Shown here: one piece after another, positions 61,732 through 64,000 of the stretch
Position numbering within the stretch: position 1 is the stretch's first letter
Layout of the letters: each line of letters opens with the position of its first letter
DNA from: Prochlorococcus sp. AG-355-J09
Lineage (GTDB): Bacteria; Cyanobacteriota; Cyanobacteriia; PCC-6307; Cyanobiaceae
DNA length: 64,000 nt
NCBI GenBank assembly: GCA_003278735.1
Contig: QCDO01000007.1
Span: 1-64,000 of the forward strand
Reading direction: 5' to 3'
The notes under the pieces: generated by a model
What the model was told of the DNA's origin: nothing
Database searches by the model: none
What the model saw: only the letters and a program-made list of their open reading frames with translations
Made by a program: the position numbers and the translations under genes

Positions 61732-62110
61732 TACAATTAAAACTCAGCTCAGAGAAGTAGAGCCATTAATTAAGGCTTTAAATCATTTTGGTTATAGTAT
61801 TAATCAAGAAGAAAAGTTTGTAAAAGGATATAAAGGTCAATTCACAGCCGTTGATATAAGTATGAATTTGCCTGGTGATACTCAAGTTGGATTTAAATGG
61901 GATAACAATTCTAATGCATATGAAATGGTTACTGACCTTGATCTTTGGAAATTTGAGATTCCCGTTGAAAGATTTATCTCAAAAGTTACACAAATGTATG
62001 CTTACCAAACAATCATTTCTAAAACGCAAGATGATGGATATCAAATCGTAGAGCAAAAAAATAAAAATGATGGTTCTATTGAATTGGTCTTAACCAAGTG
62101 GGAAAACTAA
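61718..62110 (+). CDS. ycf35: Ycf35/DUF1257-family protein
   Basis: A 130-residue protein starting MSHFSTIKTQLREVEPLIKA, the Ycf35/DUF1257 opening, with YKGQFTAVDISMNLPGDTQV and GFKWDNNSNAYEMVTDLDLW. These proteins occur in cyanobacteria and red-algal plastids. The function is unknown. The 14-bp overlap with DUF2997 and the 9-bp gap to the ferredoxin make a three-gene unit. Confidence 0.85.
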   Translation: MSHFSTIKTQLREVEPLIKALNHFGYSINQEEKFVKGYKGQFTAVDISMNLPGDTQVGFKWDNNSNAYEMVTDLDLWKFEIPVERFISKVTQMYAYQTIISKTQDDGYQIVEQKNKNDGSIELVLTKWEN

Positions 62111-62119
62111 TACCAAGAT

Positions 62120-62479
62120 ATGGATTTTACGGATCCATTTCATAATACTGAGGAAAATATTGAGATTACAGGCTATGAGGCCGTTTTAGGTGGTCAGTTA
62201 GCCGAAAAAGCTGTATGGGTTGATGAAGCAAAGTGTATTGGTTGCCAGTACTGTGTTCACGTCGCTTCGAACACTTTTACTGTTGATCAATTTCACGGTA
62301 GAAGTCGAGCTGTTAGGCAAGATGGAGATAGTTCTGATGTTATTCAAGAAGCAATAGATACATGCCCGGTTGATTGTATTCATTGGGTCAAATTTGAAGA
62401 ATTAGATGATTTAGAGAATAGTCTCGATAGGGATATGTTTCAAACATTTGGAAAGCCACCGAGAATGAATAAGCACTAA
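62120..62479 (+). CDS. Ferredoxin with one 4Fe-4S type cluster
   Basis: A 119-residue protein. Its binding motif CIGCQYC (about residues 41-47) and CPVDCIHW (about 87-94) form a single four-cysteine site. The rest of the family pattern includes AVWVDEAKCIG and FTVDQFHGRSRAVRQDGD. This bacterial-type ferredoxin with DnaJ-like plant homologues is found with the DUF2997 and Ycf35 genes. It probably donates electrons in a process shared by the three, not yet identified. Confidence 0.85.
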   Translation: MDFTDPFHNTEENIEITGYEAVLGGQLAEKAVWVDEAKCIGCQYCVHVASNTFTVDQFHGRSRAVRQDGDSSDVIQEAIDTCPVDCIHWVKFEELDDLENSLDRDMFQTFGKPPRMNKH

Positions 62480-62489
62480 TATCAAAAAG

Positions 62490-63683
62490 ATGCAATATCG
62501 TAGATTTGGTAGAACCAATCTGAATATTCCTGTTTTATCTTTAGGTGGTATGAGATTTCAAAAAAGTTGGGATCAATTAGATTTTTCTGAGGTTTCTTAC
62601 GAAGAACAAAATAAAGTAGAAAATATATTAGATCTTGCAACACAATATGGCTTAAGTCATGTAGAAACCGCCAAGTACTATGGAACTTCTGAGGTGCAAT
62701 TAGGGATGTGTTTTAAAAATACTAAGAAAATCCCAAATATAATCCAAACAAAGATTCCACCAAATAGTGATCCGGAAATTTTTGAGCGAGATGTATTATC
62801 TAGCATTGAAAAATTGAAAGTTAAAAAAATTGATTTGTTAGCAATACATGGTATCAATACTGCTGAACATTTACATCAGGCTATTCGAGATGGAGGTTGC
62901 ATTGATATTTTGAGGAATTTTCAAAAAGAAAATTTAATTGGATCTATTGGATTTTCAACCCATGGAAAATCTTCACTTATTGAAAAGGCTATATCAACAA
63001 ACTTATTTGATTATGTAAATTTGCACTGGTATTTCATTAATCAGGAAAATACAAAGGTTATTAATTTAGCCAATAAGCATGATCTTGGGGTTTTCATAAT
63101 AAGTCCCACAGATAAAGGGGGACATCTTCATACTCCCTCAAGAAAAATGTTGGAATTTTGTAAACCACTTCATCCTATAGTTTTTAATGATCTTTTTTGC
63201 TTAAGAAATCAAAATGTCCATACTTTAAGTGTCGGTATTGCAAAAGAGACAGATTTCGCTCTGCATTTAGAAGCTGTCTCGTTGTTATCAGAATCTGAGA
63301 AGTATTTGCCTAAGATAATTAACAAATTAAGGCAGGAATCAATTAATTCCTTAGGTTTAGAGTGGCATCAAAATTGGAATAGAAATTTACCAAGTTGGGA
63401 ATATACTCCAGGAAATATTAATATTCCTGTTCTGCTTTGGCTTTCAAATTTAATTGATTGGTTAGGTATGGAAGGATATGCAAGAGCTAGATATCAATTG
63501 CTTGGTAATGGAAGCCACTGGTTTCCAGGGTTCAACGCGAATTTACTAGATGTAGATGTTTCTGAAGAGCAATTATTGAAAGTATTAGAAGCTCATATAA
63601 ATCCAAAAAAAGTTATAAAAAAATTGAGAAATTTAAAAGAAAAGTTTGGAGATAAGAATGTTAAAAGATTATCAAGAAAATAA
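62490..63683 (+). CDS. Aldo/keto reductase family oxidoreductase
   Basis: A 397-residue protein. The start MQYRRFGRTNLNIPVLSLGG is typical of the family, and the catalytic residues are Asp/His-type YG: VETAKYYGTSEVQLG (Tyr), IIQTKIPPN (Lys) and LLAIHGINT (His). The C-terminal third (about 290-397) has Trp-rich helices and does not contain an iron-sulfur motif. Members with this extension are conserved in cyanobacteria and often annotated only as predicted oxidoreductases. It follows the ferredoxin by 10 bp, so a redox link is possible. Confidence 0.85.
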   Translation: MQYRRFGRTNLNIPVLSLGGMRFQKSWDQLDFSEVSYEEQNKVENILDLATQYGLSHVETAKYYGTSEVQLGMCFKNTKKIPNIIQTKIPPNSDPEIFERDVLSSIEKLKVKKIDLLAIHGINTAEHLHQAIRDGGCIDILRNFQKENLIGSIGFSTHGKSSLIEKAISTNLFDYVNLHWYFINQENTKVINLANKHDLGVFIISPTDKGGHLHTPSRKMLEFCKPLHPIVFNDLFCLRNQNVHTLSVGIAKETDFALHLEAVSLLSESEKYLPKIINKLRQESINSLGLEWHQNWNRNLPSWEYTPGNINIPVLLWLSNLIDWLGMEGYARARYQLLGNGSHWFPGFNANLLDVDVSEEQLLKVLEAHINPKKVIKKLRNLKEKFGDKNVKRLSRK

Positions 63684-63685
63684 TT

Positions 63686-64000
63686 TCATAATGGATTTTT
63701 TTCAGGTTTGCCAACTTTTCTTGGGTAAATTTCAGGACAAAAATTCTTTGCTTGAATAAGAATAATATTTCGGGTGCCTTTATTTCTTGGTAATAGTATC
63801 TCTTTTTTATCTTTAACTTTTCCTTCTAATATTTCTAAAGTTTTATCTAGATTTTTGCTTTCTTCATTCGTCCATTTGCCACAATATAAAACTCCAAACC
63901 CTTCTTTTTTTAACATTGGTAGTATATATTCTGAAACTGTTGATGGATTACTAACCGCTCTAGTTGTTGCAATATTAAAATTATTTCTCATTGAAGATTG
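63686..64000 (-). CDS. rsmG: 16S rRNA m7G527 methyltransferase RsmG, C-terminal part
   Basis: The frame extends to the window edge at 64000 (three codons beyond the Met at 63991), so only the C-terminal about 104 residues are present. It ends with PRKVGKPEKNPL, the near-universal RsmG/GidB tail, preceded by TRAVSNPSTVSEYILPMLKK and the substrate-contact region NIILIQAK. The rest of the gene, including the SAM-binding core, lies outside. It is convergent with the aldo/keto reductase gene. Confidence 0.9.
   Translation of the reverse strand, partial: QSSMRNNFNIATTRAVSNPSTVSEYILPMLKKEGFGVLYCGKWTNEESKNLDKTLEILEGKVKDKKEILLPRNKGTRNIILIQAKNFCPEIYPRKVGKPEKNPL

Overview
This AT-rich window (by eye roughly one third G+C) looks like core chromosome of a marine picocyanobacterium, most likely a high-light-adapted Prochlorococcus. 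The evidence is the split RNA polymerase beta-prime subunit (rpoC1 and rpoC2), photosystem I genes psaA, psaB, psaI and psaL, a ferredoxin-type glutamate synthase, a high-light-inducible (Hli) protein, very short intergenic spaces and frequent TTG/GTG starts. No phycobilisome structural genes, rRNA genes, CRISPR arrays or intact insertion sequences are visible. The assignment to genus is an inference from protein sequence and gene order; no database search was run.

Layout. 1-4.3 kb is the end of the large ribosomal protein cluster: rpoA (partial), rplQ, truA, rplM, rpsI, rpmE, prfA. 4.3-9 kb holds an HNH nuclease, alanine racemase, tRNA-Ser(GCU), a HAD phosphatase and a CbiG-CobJ cobalamin fusion. 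9.3-13.9 kb is psaA-psaB with a clear terminator. 14-16.1 kb has a glycosyltransferase, a small HEAT-like membrane protein, psaI (short) and psaL. 16.2-18.7 kb holds a peptidoglycan hydrolase, a beta-lactamase-like serine hydrolase and a small operon encoding a serine-recombinase homologue with a degraded active site. 19-24.8 kb has lipA, a YCII protein and glsF. 25-29.7 kb is the str operon (rpsL, rpsG, fusA, tuf, rpsJ). 29.8-38.7 kb has a LON-domain protein, a tocopherol/plastoquinone methyltransferase, pheA, a DUF1997 protein, rnhB, rne, dapL, clpS and a B12-domain radical SAM protein. A spacer at 38.7-39 kb contains an apparent glycosyltransferase remnant beside tRNA-Thr(CGU). 39.1-45 kb has an LPA1-like protein and the infB-ylxR-nusA-rimP operon. 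45-49.5 kb has an HtrA protease, rpiA, hisD, rpsT and tatD. 49.7-59.1 kb is rpoB-rpoC1-rpoC2, followed by hli, rlmN, a 48-residue membrane peptide, a HEAT-repeat protein, a DUF2997-Ycf35-ferredoxin cluster, an aldo/keto reductase and the C-terminal part of rsmG.

Most of the window is gene expression machinery (ribosomal proteins, elongation, initiation and release factors, RNA polymerase, RNase E/HII, RNA modification) interleaved with photosystem I and pigment/quinone/cofactor synthesis. I found no convincing new defence or mobile system. The places most worth a second look are the degenerate recombinase operon with the symmetric repeat array upstream of it, the decayed glycosyltransferase next to tRNA-Thr, the exact 90-bp duplication inside infB, the arginine-rich tail of RNase E, and several small conserved-looking proteins of unknown role.
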